Below are positions 46,459 through 60,100 of a stretch of DNA of 64,000 nt, one piece after another. A program made the position numbers and the translations under genes. Under the pieces are notes generated by a model, which had not been told where the DNA came from, searched no databases, and saw only the letters and a program-made list of their open reading frames with translations. Source of the DNA: Neurospora tetrasperma FGSC 2508 (Eukaryota > Ascomycota > Sordariomycetes > Sordariales > Sordariaceae); NCBI RefSeq assembly GCF_000213175.1, contig NW_009799179.1, positions 5,243,658 to 5,307,657 of the forward strand, written 5' to 3'. The stretch's first letter is position 1. Each line of letters begins with the position of its first letter.

Positions 46459-49085
46459 TCACAAAATGACCGACCAATTTCGTGGCCGTGGTGTGGACTC
46501 CACTGGAGGAGACGAAGTGGTGAGATCTAGAGACAGCCGCTCCAACTTGTTGCTAAGTGTCTTGCCCAGCCTCACTGTGTCGGGATTCTGATCAAGTCGG
46601 ACAACAAATGTAGGCCAATCCGATTGAATAGGTTGCTCTAGAGGAGCAGAGTGTATATCCGTGTCGGCCTCGACGTTAGCGAACTTTTTGAGCAGTTGCA
46701 CGTCTTCGGGTCTCATCGCACTCGTCAGTACACGTAATACCGCTCGGGCAACGTAGACACTCTGGGCTTGCTCCCACATCCCCTTTGTTGCGAGAAGGAC
46801 CGTTGACCGGAGCGTCTCAACATGGGGCGCCGCTGGGTTTTGGGCGATCGCATCAATCGTCATGTAGGCGAGCGCGCCCAGGAACTGCATCAAAAAGCTG
46901 TCCAAGGCTTCGAACCCGTGGCGAAGGTAATAAATGCGGATAAGTGTTTCGAATCGAACGGTAGCGTTTATGTAAGCGTCGTGTGGCGTATAGGGCGGGA
47001 TCGTCTTGCCCGACAGTGTCCCGTTCCTCCATTCAGACGTAACTATGGGTCTTAGTATGTTGATGAGGATGAAGTAGAAGTGCATGTGCAGCTTGATTTG
47101 GTGAGGCGTCACAATTTTTCGCGGGGAAAGAGGTTCAGGTAGTTTGTGCAGCCAGTCAACCAGCCTATTGTAGAATCCGAGGACTTGAGGGATTGACAAA
47201 TTCAAAGGGAGACCATGATCCCGAAAAGAAAGGAGGGAGAAGTCGTTCATGATGGTCCAAAGTTCAGCTTTCGCCTTGAATAAGAATCCCAAATGTGTAG
47301 GAAACCGTGATTGACTTGCGGGGTATTTTACCCAAATCTCACCGTACCACTGCGGATTCTCGATGGGATCCGGTAGGGGCACCTGAGGCGGATGCCTCAT
47401 TATGGGAGTCCGGAAGTAGTGATATGAGTTTACACTAAGAAGGTTGTGAGCAATCACGGCCGGTGAAGTGGTTCAAGATCCTTGATAAGACATACCTCTG
47501 CCATGTAAACACTACCCAAGCCGTGAACTCTCTGACATCCCGCATCTCCCGGTCCATATCAGGTTGTGCAGGCCCGAAAAGGTTGATTTCATGGGCCATC
47601 TCGATCGCACGAAGAGAATAGCGCCACCCGATCTTATCGGAACCGTTGAAAAGATAGAGAACGTTTAGGAGAAGCCCGGCTTGTATGGTAGTTAACCGCC
47701 GTTCTTCCCATTCCCTCAGTCTTCGCTCTCCATTTGGATCATTTGACAAGGGTATAGGTCTTTCGAGTTCCGAGTCGATCTCAAAAAGCCTCTTGGCTTC
47801 TGCCAAGAACAAGTAAACGATATTTGCGGGGTTCCAGTACTCTGCCCGACCTTGGAGCCCACGGTGGTGGTACTTGAGAGACCTGTCAGTAGTGAAAATT
47901 ACCAGGAACTGAAGATACGTACTGATCCTATGCAGAGAACTGCATTGACGAGGAGTCTAGAGCAAAAGCGATGACGGCCGTTCGCCATGTCATCAAGAAA
48001 GTAATCAAGATGAAGGAAGTAATTCCAGCCATAGTCGTACATTATGTAGTCATGAAGAAACTTTCGCAAAAGGGCATCATCAGTGCTCACTGAGGTCCAC
48101 TGAGATGGCTGCATTTTCTCTAATCGTGAATTTTCCACAGTGGCGGAGTGGTATGGCTTATGATATGGATCGCTGTGTAAGTCAACGGCAGAACCGTGGG
48201 TTAAATAGGGGTTAATGCTTCGGCCTGCGGTCGAGACCGTACAATAAGGTTGTTGCTGAGAGCCGGAAAAAGATGGATGTGTCAGATGCTGGCGGTGCTG
48301 GGCATTTACAGCAGGAATACCGGGGGCAGACCGCCGTAAGACGCAGGCATAAACTTCGGAATCGAGATAGACGTTGTCGTGACGCTGCAAGAAGGCAGGC
48401 ATGTCAGGCAAGTAGGGAAACTCGTATCGATATCCTGTCTCGGGGCCCAAGGCAAGCTCAATGAGAGCATTACCGAAGGTTATATGGCGGAGAATGGCGG
48501 CGGGATCGGCGCCTCTCCGGATGCGCTGGAAGACCTCTTCAGCCTCCTTTTCGTCCCTCGTCTGGAGGATTTCAAAGACTTTCTCGGCAGCCGATTTTGA
48601 GTTTTGGAGTTCATCATACTTGCGCTTGAGAGCTTGAGCATGGGTCTCGGCCACATTGGTGTCATATTCACAGTCAGTGCCGCGGTCATGACAGGCAGAG
48701 CATCTTGGACGCGTGCCATTACACTGCACAAGGAGGAAAAGGTGAGCCAGTGACCACTTGAAATGTACACACAGCGTCCTGGGTCTCAACTCACCTTGGA
48801 CTTGCGCCTCCGACATGCACCACAGGCGGCAGTGGTTGCCTGTCTCTTTGACCGACCTGTTGGGACAGCGGACCGAGCTTGGGTTTTGGTGAGGGTAAGT
48901 TGTTCGGTAGAAGTACTAGTGGGCGAGGCCGAGGCGGTCGATCTGACGGGGGCTATGGGTCGTGAGGCAGCCTCTTCCAGCCCGACTGGTAACAAACGCC
49001 GCAGTGAACCCGAGTTGGTGAGAGTCGAGTTGAGATCGTCTGATGAAGAGGAACTACCCTGTGTGGGCTCGGGTGTCCTGGCCAT
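46459..49085 (-). CDS. Zn2Cys6 fungal transcription factor
   Basis: Exons on the minus strand: 49085-48795, 48723-47923, 47872-47496 and 47434-46459, giving 814 residues. The zinc cluster is split by the first intron and restored by it: C-x2-C-x6-C-x6-C-x2-C-x6-C (CGACRRRKSK then CNGTRPRCSACHDRGTDC), around residues 87-115, followed by a short coiled-coil linker (HAQALKRKYDELQNSK). The remainder is the fungal-specific middle homology region (Fungal_trans type), with NPANIVYLFLAEAKRLFE and the WQ-SVNSYHYFRTP segment made by the last splice. Branch sites CTGAC precede acceptors. The Ser/Thr-rich N-terminus is likely disordered. The target is unknown. It is divergent from LYS1, but a 1.9 kb gap separates them, so a regulatory link is not implied. 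Confidence 0.93.
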
Positions 49086-50852
49086 AGTCAAGTTCGAGAA
49101 ATCTGTCGAGTTCCGGATTGGGATATCATCATCAACGGGATGTCGGTCGGGTCAGAGTCCAAGATCGGTAAGTGGGTGTAGTCGGGGTTCGAGGTCAGTT
49201 AAAGTGTGAGTGCGAGTGTGTGAGTGGTGCGCGGTAGTGACTCGAGTTGATGAGGTGTGAAGTTGTGCTAATGTCAGGTTGATGATGTCCAGAGGTCTTG
49301 AGGTCGCAGAGTGCTTAGGTAGCCTTTTTTCCCTTTTTTTCCCTTTTATTTTTTTTGGTGGTTTTGCTCCTGTGTCTTTTCCAGCCAGTCCACGGTGCGG
49401 TAGAATCCTACAGTGTTCGACTGTGCGAAGAGTGCGTCAGTGTGTACAGAGCTGAAAGTAGGTAATGAGAATAGGATGAAGGTAGGTAGTTGGTTGTATA
49501 TGGAAGAAGTACATGAGAGAAAATTCCAACGCCGCAGATGATGCGTAGGATGGCCGATCTACATGGGAGGTAGGTAGTCTTGGGGGGGCACGTTTCGGAT
49601 AGCACCGCGAGCCCGCGACCCCTAACAAAGCGAGCCCCAAAAAAAGAACAATTTCATGATGGCTTCTTCTTCAACAAAAGGGCACGCGGATCCCTGGACT
49701 GATGGGCAACCATGACGGAATGTAGCTTAGTTCGGACTTTGCTCCGACTGCCGAGGGGATTCGCCATCCATGAGTGGTTGCTGTTGGTGGTGTTGCATCT
49801 CCACGGCTATCTCCTGGTGGAAAACTGGCGGCGATCCTGTTGTGCAACCGCTTTTCCATACTGGTGAATCCAGTAGTCGGTCCAGTCCGTTCCACAGCTA
49901 GTGAGCTGAGGTGGCGGGTGTGGAACGGGGGTCGTCGGGCCCGGTGGAGGGGGGGGGAGGGGCAGCAGTTGTTGGCAGGCTATGGCGGCTCGGACGGGTA
50001 GGCGAATGCCCGGGGGAGACCGGAGATACAAGGGAAGGACCAATGTGGAAAGTCAAAAAGGGAACCCTTACACTATAAATTCTTATAGGGTTTGCCAAGC
50101 AAGCCCGACCTACACTACCTCTACTCCCCGTTGGACGACACGCTGGCCCGCACATGAGACATCCATGGACGAGTCGGCTGGCTGCCAGCAGAAGGGAATC
50201 CATCTTTGGGTCCAGCGAGCCAGCCTTTCCAGGTCCTCGGAATCTCGGAAATCTCTTTTGGATTGTCCAGACTCTCGTCCAAACTGCCGTCCAGAGTGCT
50301 GATGCAGACAGGCAAGCCCAGAAAGGGGTTGGTCGGCCGGGGGCTGCTCCGACGAAACTGCGAAAAGTCATGACTGCAACCTCAAGGTGTTAAGATACTG
50401 GGCAGCTTCGCTATGTTTACACTGACAGTTGCCCAAAGAGGTCCATCGGGCCAGTTGCCGTCCCACAGGGGCACCCATTGGTCAGCACTTCCTGGCATCT
50501 TCAAGTCCCGACCAATTCACATCCGCTCTGCCATCCACGCCATGTTGAAGGGCCATTAACACATCACAACATGTCAATTTCAAGCCGATGACGGGAGTCG
50601 CGATGCGAGGGGGATTCTGCTTCACGATTTGAAAACATGTGGTAGTAAGCATGGAGAGACCATCAACCATGGACATGATTACCTCTAGGGATTAGAGGTA
50701 TTCGACGTATATTCTGTACCAAGGTACCTACCTCTCAGAAATGCACGCTCACAAAAATAATATGGGGCCAATCCTCCAAGGGGCACTGGGGCTTCCCGTC
50801 TCTCCCCATTCTGCCAGCCTGGCGGGCCCTGTTAGTTTTCCCGCAGTGGCAG
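49086..50852. other. divergent promoter region, Zn2Cys6 factor and LYS1
   Basis: No gene supported. Around 49320-49360 there are T/C homopolymer runs. From 49500 to 50400 the DNA is GC-rich with chance open frames. TACCTACCT occurs near 50705. Confidence 0.5.
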
Positions 50853-50859
50853 TGACTCA
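50853..50859 (+). promoter_or_regulatory. TGACTCA site for CPC1/Gcn4 upstream of LYS1
   Basis: A perfect palindromic TGACTCA lies 132 bp before the LYS1 ATG and 53 bp before a TATAAA. This is the known binding site of the cross-pathway (general amino-acid) control activator; use at this gene is inferred from position and pathway. Confidence 0.65.
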
Positions 50860-50911
50860 ATCAACCCTGGCAGCCCATCCCGCAGGCCAGGCCCGATCTC
50901 GCCCTGGCCCG

Positions 50912-50917
50912 TATAAA
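50912..50917 (+). promoter_or_regulatory. TATA box of LYS1
   Basis: TATAAA in GC-rich context, 74 bp before the ATG, giving a short pyrimidine-rich leader of about 40-50 nt. Confidence 0.6.
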
Positions 50918-50990
50918 ACAAATCTCTCCATTATCCATCTTCAACTTTCTCATTCTTTGTTTTCCATAACTCAACGTCCCCTTCACAAAA

Positions 50991-52434
<1,444 letters not shown>

Positions 52435-53475
52435 AAGGCCTCTCTTTTGAAGAAAAATGAGCACGGGCGGAGGAAAGTTTACGGACTTGATCGCTTTTTA
52501 TGAGGGAAAAAAATAAAAGGACGTATGCAGGGACCGAAATTTCTCAAAAAAAATAAAACGAAGCGTAGAGAAAAGGAGAACGGATGTGAAACAAAATTCA
52601 AAAGACACTTGTACATGACAAGAGACTAGAAGGGAATAGCTCATGAAGATATGACGGACGGACGAACTAAATCAATAGATGCCGACAGACGGCTTCATTC
52701 CTAGAAAAAGGCAGAAGTAGACAAGGGCAGTGTCGAGAAAGGCACGAGAGTAGAACTTGGTCATTTCACTCAACTAGGGAAACTGTTCACGCAAGTATGG
52801 ATATCACACATTTGGACATTGGAAATTTCCCCTTACGATGAGAGTCTTCAAGGATAAGTCGGTTTTGTTGAACAATGCTTTTGAACATTTCGATAATCAT
52901 CCTGTTTCCGTACGGAAAATACCGCAAAATCATGACGTTTATCTTCACAATTGTCCGGACTCGAATTCTCTTCTGACTGCATAGAGTACGGAGAACAACG
53001 CGAACCACGAACATCGTACAATCATCACGCCACTGGCAAAAATAGCGAGTATCATGATTGTGTTGCAGAGGATGGACGGCAACAACTGACGATCGCATCC
53101 ATGATCAAGTAGCCAGATGCAGATCACAGACGGGGATGCATCGATACACGAACCCACAAAAAACACACACAAAAACGCAAACACGCACATGAATAATTCA
53201 AAGGACGAGCGAAAATGGTGTGATCCATCAAGAACAAGTTCCCTTTTAAATTCCAGGCAACGTCGCCTATCGACGTGCTCAAGCCTTCTCTTTTACAGGC
53301 TGAATCTATCTGCGTTCTATATCGCACAACATCTTGATTCCGTGTGATCCCTCAAATAGTTCCCATTTCAACAATCCCATGATATCGCCACCGAACTCCA
53401 TTGCAACCCGCATAACCCTTTTTGAAACCCAATCATCCAAATCCACTGACCATTCAGGATAGAAAGCTGAAGCGT
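52435..53475. other. convergent 3' flanks of LYS1 and IMP dehydrogenase
   Basis: 1.04 kb. A-rich just after the LYS1 stop (52500-52560), with an ACACAC/AAACACAC stretch near 53155-53180. No gene supported. Confidence 0.5.
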
Positions 53476-55300
53476 TTAAGCGTAAAGCTTCTTCTCATAA
53501 GACTCCATGTTAACGCCGCCTTCCAGCTGGGCGCTAGCAGTGCGGATCTCGAAACGAACAGTGCCGTTCTCGACACACTCGTGGAGCTCCTGGAGGCTGG
53601 TCATGCCGCAATCCTGCAGAGAGTGTTTCAACCCAGCAGCAAGATAGGGGACGAACTTGTTGATAGATCCTCTGTGAGCGACAGCGCCAGAGACACCCTG
53701 GGCAACGAGGATGCTGTCACCCTCAGAGAAGTAACGAGCGGTACCAGCGTTGCTCTTCTGCGCGTCCTTGCCACCACCGCCGGCCTTCTTGTCCTGCATG
53801 GCGTCGATGGAACCCATGCCACGGTAAGCCTTGACAAGCTTACCCTCACGGGAGACGAAGGAAGTACCGGGAGATTCGGTGGTACCGGCAAGGAGACCAC
53901 CCATCATGACGGTGGAGGCACCGAGAGCGAGACCCTTGACGATGTGGCCAACGTTCTGGATACCACCATCGGCAATGCAGGGAACGCCGAAGCGAGCAGC
54001 GAAAGAGGATACGTTGTAGACAGCAGTAGCCTGAGGACGGCCAACAGCCATGACCTCCTGGGTAATGCAGGCGGAGCCACTGCCCATACCGATACGCAGA
54101 CCGTCGACACCAGCAGCGATCAAAGCAGCAGCCTGCTCGCGGGTAACAACGTTACCGCCGATGACATCGAGATCGGGGAACTCCTTCTTGATCCACTTGA
54201 TCATCTCAATTTGGTACATGGAGTTACCCTGAGAACTGTCAAGGATGACAATGTCGAGGCCAGCGTCGACAAGCTTGGCAAGACGGTCCTTGTCCTCGGG
54301 ACGGGTACCAATAGCAGCGGCGCAGATGAGCTGCTTGGAGTCCTTGGTCTTGGAGGCAAGGGGGAAGTGAAGGTTCTTGGTAAGATCGGAGCGGGAGATC
54401 ATAGAGACAAGATTGCCCTCCTTGTCAATAATGGGAAGCTTGCCCTTCTTGGACTCGGCAAGGATCTTGTTGGCTTCGAGAAGATTGACACCAGCGGTAG
54501 CGGTGATCAGGTCCGTAACCATGACTTCCGAAACGGGCTTGTCAAGATCAGTCTCGAACTGAATGTCGCGGTTGGTGACGATGCCAACGAGCTTGGAGCC
54601 TAGATGGCCAGATTCTATTTGAAGCAAAGTCAGCACAAGCTCCCAGAAGCGATGTAAGAATTGTGCTGCAGGTTTCAAAAAGTAGGGTCCAATCAGGATT
54701 TTCAGTGTATTTGTTTCCTCATGACGCATAGGTCGATATGGTGGAACGAAAGTTATGATTTATAGGTTTATCATCAGGAAGACCAGGGGGAAGCAGAGAA
54801 CAGAAAAGCGGTGGGAATAGACTCTTACCAGTGACCGGGAAACCACCGAAACCCCACTTCTCCTTCAAGGCCTTGGCCTCGCCGATAGTGGTGTCGCGGG
54901 TGATGACGACGGGGTCGAGAATGAAGCCGTTCTCGTAGCGCTTGACCTTGCGGACCATGTCGGCCTGCTCGTCGGGGGAGCAGTTGTGGTGGATGACACC
55001 GACACCGCCCTGGAGAGCCATGTGGATGGCCATCTCGTGCTCGGTGACGGTATCCATGGGAGAGGAGACCAAGGGGGTCTTGAGGGTGATACGCTTGGTG
55101 ATGGGCGAATCGAGGGTGACGGCCGAGGCAGGGAAGCCAATGTAACCCGGAAGGAGCAGGAAATCATTGTAGGTAAGGCCGCCCTGAAGCTTGGAGTCCA
55201 TGAGGTCACGGATGTCGAGGCCATCGCGACGCTCATACTCCTTGAGGACCTCCATGGCGGAGGTGTGGTCAAGGAAGGTGTTGTTGCCGTTTACTGCCAT
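53476..55300 (-). CDS. IMD: inosine-5'-monophosphate dehydrogenase
   Basis: Rate-limiting step of GMP synthesis: IMP to XMP with NAD+, cytosolic. Exons on the minus strand are 55300-54829 and 54614-53476, with a 214-nt intron inside the first CBS-domain region; the join gives [21 protein letters not shown]. The product is 536 residues. Signatures are [15 protein letters not shown], the CBS pair (about residues 120-245), [14 protein letters not shown], the catalytic loop [19 protein letters not shown] with the active cysteine, [19 protein letters not shown], and the flap region ([10 protein letters not shown]). Strong codon bias suggests high expression. Some fungi carry a second IMP dehydrogenase inside mycophenolate clusters; nothing here suggests such a cluster, so this is the housekeeping copy. 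Confidence 0.97.
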
Positions 55301-57174
55301 TTTCTGCAATCAATGAAGATGAGAAGGGCAAAATGATGCAAGGGCAAGTGATGTATATTAAAGACAAAGGGTTGATTCTTTGGGGGGAAGTCAGCGACGG
55401 GTATGTAGTGGTTGGATCAGCCGACTTTTCCCCCCCCCAAGAAAACGAAGAGGAAAAGACAAGATCTGGGAGTTTGCCTTCGAAATTTTTTTTTATGGTC
55501 CAGACCCTGCAGCCCCCGACCGCGGGGCTTTCTGCCGGGCGGTGGGTGGTTTGAAGAGGGTCGCATGTGGAGTATAGCGTGACTCGATGAATTCCCTCTG
55601 TGTCGCTATCATTGGGCTGTGGGAATTAGCCTACGTTTATGTTAAGACCGGACTTTTGCATTTCAACTTCAGTCTGGCGCCGTGAAGAAGCAGCGCCGAT
55701 TTTACATTTCATCCCATATCAGTCATCTCATGTCACTTCCATTGCCATCTATGTCTGCAGATGAATTTCGATTGCAGTTTACCCAGTCGGGAATTTCTCC
55801 GTTAATGTCTCTGGTTATCCTTTGGGTTGCTTCAGCGGGGGCAAGGAGGGAACATCATGAAGTTGTCCTGAGTCATCCGAGTCCGGCTGCCTCGCTGACT
55901 AAACCTAGCTGTCGACTGTCTACAAGTACTGCCATCCTCCGGCTTCAGACACAGAGAAATTCGATGTTTCGGTCATGTTGGAATTCGGCGGACCTGGCTC
56001 CGCCCGCTCCGTTGTGCGGAACGTCCGTGCGGCAGTTTCAAGTTTACAGTTGCGCCCATTCGGCCCTTGCGGTCTTTTGTAGGACCGCCAGCGGGACTAG
56101 GTGCCCGAATGAGGTCACCCGCCAAGAGGATAGGGTACTGTGTACCTAGCTCGGGAGGGAGCACTTGGCTCGAGCTCAATCTGGTCTCAGCGAGCTCAAG
56201 CCTCCCGTCGAGGTCTCCCCTCGTCCCGTCTCTGGTTGCTAGGGCGGCACAGGGCGGGCAGACACATGGGATGGTAAACAAATGGGCAGCAGCTGCAGGG
56301 CAAGTCCGGGTGGGCAACGGGCAGGGCGACCACCGTCCACAACAGGCCACCACAGGCAGCCAACCACTGCCGGCCGCCGCATCCAAATCTCGTGTTCCCC
56401 CTCCATTTCCCAACCGCCCACTTTCTTCTTCTTCTTCCAAGCCCAAGTGGAGGGCGGGTACTGCAAGTCACTGGACACCCCCCATGTCCGTCTCGCTTCT
56501 CCAAGAGCCTACAGCCCGCCAAAGCCGCCTCGCACTTGCCTTGCCTCGCCTTGCTTGCTATTGCATTTTCCAAAGTCCCGGTTGTCTGTTTTGTTTTGGT
56601 GCAGGAGAGCAGACGGAATGAAGCTATTCCCATCATAGTGCCTTGATCATCGCATTCCTTTGTCTCGTAGGTGTGCCAGTTTCCCTAGAGATATCGATTC
56701 CTTCACGTGCGCTGCGCGCAGTCAACCTTCCATTTCCGAACTCGACCCACGAGTGAAGAGACAGATCTGAAGCCGGTTAAGCGCCCGCGCGCCATGTCCG
56801 CCAACTTCCAACTGCCATCATCCACCACTCCGTACTTGTTGGTTAAGTTTTAGGTTTTAATATATCATCGCCCTCACTACTCGTCCCGTACGCATGCCCG
56901 ATTCAGTTCACGCCTATCCCGCCCCCCAATCTTTACTCGCTCTGACAAGGCGACAGTGAACAACCGTCGAGTCGTCCCCCCCCGACCACCCGCTTGGCAC
57001 TCAACTCGAGCCTGATCTTCGGCCTGCTCCACACTCACGGCAAGACGAGGGACGATCCGCGCAACCGCATCGCAAAGCCGCTCGCTCTGATGTGGCCGGC
57101 AACCCTCGGTCTCTACGAAACGATTTCCGCGTCCAAATCCTCCTTCCTCCGGTAGCCTCGACAACTCGCCCAAC
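55301..57174. other. divergent promoter region, IMP dehydrogenase and IQGAP
   Basis: 1.87 kb. Overlapping chance frames on both strands at 56000-56650 have no domain or codon-bias support. A pyrimidine-rich leader-like stretch precedes 57175. Confidence 0.5.
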
Positions 57175-60100
57175 ATGTCGTCGTACAAACCGCACCCCCT
57201 TCGTCAGACACAGACCGCCGACTACTCGGTTAATAGACAATCCTCCACCACATCAACATCATCATCAGGGTACTCGGCCTCTTCCATAGGACAGTCGGAT
57301 ATCAGTCGACCCATTAGCTCCTTGTCTACAGCAACCAGCGTCTACTCCCAATATGGACACAAGCGGGGCCAAAGCGAGGCGAGCCGACTACCCCCAAGCC
57401 TGTCTGGTGGCTCACACACCCTCCCGTCTACGCCGACAAGCGACAATATCTACAAGAATGCCCGCCAGTCCCTCCGACCGACATCTCAAGCCTCTACGGG
57501 AGCAGCGCCCGCCAGCAGCAGCATATCGACTGCGGGTTCGAGAATCGCGCCGCGCACGCCCACACCAGGCCACCACGATCGTGGAAAAAGTGTTGACATC
57601 AGCAAGCTGTCCATCGGAGAGTATGAGACCTCAACTACCCATCGCGAACGCGGTCAGAGTCTCGACAACGGCAAGCCTCTGGCGACTGAGCGCCCACGGA
57701 TATCGCCTACGGGAACTGTTCATGAACGTCTAGCAAGCTTCGATGTCAGCAAGTCCTCGGTACCGGAACGTCCGCGGATATCGCCTACGGGTGCCCTCCA
57801 CGAGCGCGGTCATACTATCGATATGGGCAAATTATCGATTAGCGATAATACACGTACTTCGTCAGGCATGTCTCCGACCGTGACATCGCCTCCAGCAACT
57901 TCTCCAACGACCCCTTCAACGCGAAGACCGGCTTCCATGTTTCTATCCAGATCAGATTCTGTGCGTGGAGGAAGTGACAATGGGTCAATGGCTCTGGTAC
58001 ACGCACACTCGAGTCCCATTGCCCTCGCTCGTCCGGATCTGGAAAAGTTGGGTCGTTCATCGACAAGCCAACTCCGAACACTTTCTCAGTTCGCACAAGA
58101 TGGAACGGCGGGAGAGCTTGCCATGATATCTCCGTCGCAGGAAGTTGTTGGTCTTCGCGGACGCCGTAGGTTGCAAAGAGCTGACAAGTCTGTAGCGGCG
58201 CGTCAAAAAAATGGCGGCTTTGGTTGGGAGACAAAGTGGATGGACAAGCAACGGCAGTTTCTACAGGCTTATGAATACCTTTGCCACATTGGTGAAGCGA
58301 AGGAATGGATTGAGGATATCATACAGCGTCCGATCCCCCCGATTATCGAATTAGAGGAAGCTTTGCGAGATGGAGTTACTTTGGCCGAAGTGGTCGAATC
58401 CCTCAACCCTGAAAAGAAGTTCCGCATTTTCCGCCATCCTAAGCTTCAATACCGCCATTCAGACAATATCGCCATTTTCTTCCGTTACCTCGATGAAGTC
58501 GAACTTCCCGACCTCTTTCGATTTGAGCTTATCGATCTGTACGAGAAAAAGAACATCCCGAAAGTTATTTACTGTCTCCATGCTTTGAGTTGGCTTCTCT
58601 TCCGGAAAGGGATTGTCGATTTCCGCATCGGGAATCTGGTCGGCCAGCTTGAGTTTGAAGACCATGAGCTGGAGGCGATGCAGAAAGGCCTCGATAAGCT
58701 GGGGGCTAGTATGCCTAGCTTCGGCAATATGGGTGCCGACTTTGGAATTGAGCCAGCTGAACCCGAGGAGACGGAGGAGGAACGCATTGAGAGGGAACTG
58801 GCCGAAAACGAAGAGACCATTGTAGAGTTACAAGCCCAGGCCAGAGCGGCGCTTCAAAGGATACAGCTCGGCTACACTATGCAACATCTGTGGGATAATG
58901 AAGACTGGATCATTGATCTCCAGTCTCGTATTCGTGGTGACTGGGCTCGCCAGGTGGCGGATTACAGGCTCCAGATGAAGAATTTCGCGGTCCAGCTTCA
59001 AAGCGCAGCGCGCGGTTTCCTCGCCCGCCATCGACATGCAGAAACAAAGGCACAAACAAATTTTGCGATCGAGTTGCAGAAGACAGCACGTGGATTTATT
59101 GCTCGTCAGCAATATGCACAAACATGTTTCACGATTCAGCTACAAAAAGCGGCGCGTGGATATCTTGCTCGTCGCCAGCAGACACAAACCGAGGAGCAGT
59201 TCAAGGGCAACGAGGATGTGGTCTTGAAACTCCAAAGTATGGTCAGAGCGGCCAAGGTCCGCAATGTGATTCGGGAGCAGCATTCACAGTTGGAGACGGC
59301 AGCGGGACCCCTGCGAGACATTCAAGCGACATTTCGAGGATTTCTGGCTCGAAAGCAGCTCGCCGTGCAACATGAAAAGACAGAGAGCGAAGGCGCTACG
59401 ATTGCTCAACTTCAGAGTGCAGTTCGTGGTATGATATTGAGGAAGAATCTGGAGGAAGAAAGAGCATCCTTGGAAAGCAACATTGAAGCCATCACTAGTC
59501 TTCAGGCTGCTGTAAGGGCCATGAAAGCGAGAACTGAGGTCGATGCTCAGCTACAAGCCCTTGAAGGCTTTGCGCCACAATGGACAGCCATCCAAGCTGC
59601 CTTCCGCGGCAAGGTTGCTAGGTCCGACGTTGATGTCACTAAGGAAGAGTTGCAGAAGCATTCAACTGAGATGGGCCTTCTTCAGTCCCACATTAGGGCA
59701 GCGGCAGTGCGGAGGGAGATATCAGAGCAGCTTGAAAGCATCGGGGAGACGGAGGATGCCATCATTGATCTTCAGTCTATGGTCCGAGGTATGCTTGAAC
59801 GTATGAGGTTATCCGACGATCTGGATGCTCTTACTCAAGAGACACCCAACATCATTGACCTTCAAGCACACATCCGCGGATGTCTTTACCGTAAGGAGTG
59901 TGGCGAGTTGTTGGATGAGCTTGCAGTCAATACCGAGGAGATCACCGAACTGCAAGCCCTTGCTCGGGCCATGTTGCTTCGGAGCGATGTTGCAATGGTC
60001 TTGGATGAACTGGAACAAAACGAGGAGTCTGTAGCGGCGTTCCAGGCTGCTGCCAAGGCTTTCGTGGTCAGAGCCAAGTACGAGGAGAAGAAGCGCTTCT

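Noticed and set aside
56000-56640. Several overlapping open frames on both strands upstream of the IQGAP gene
   Set aside because: GC-rich non-coding DNA with frames on both strands at once, no codon bias, and the position of a divergent promoter.
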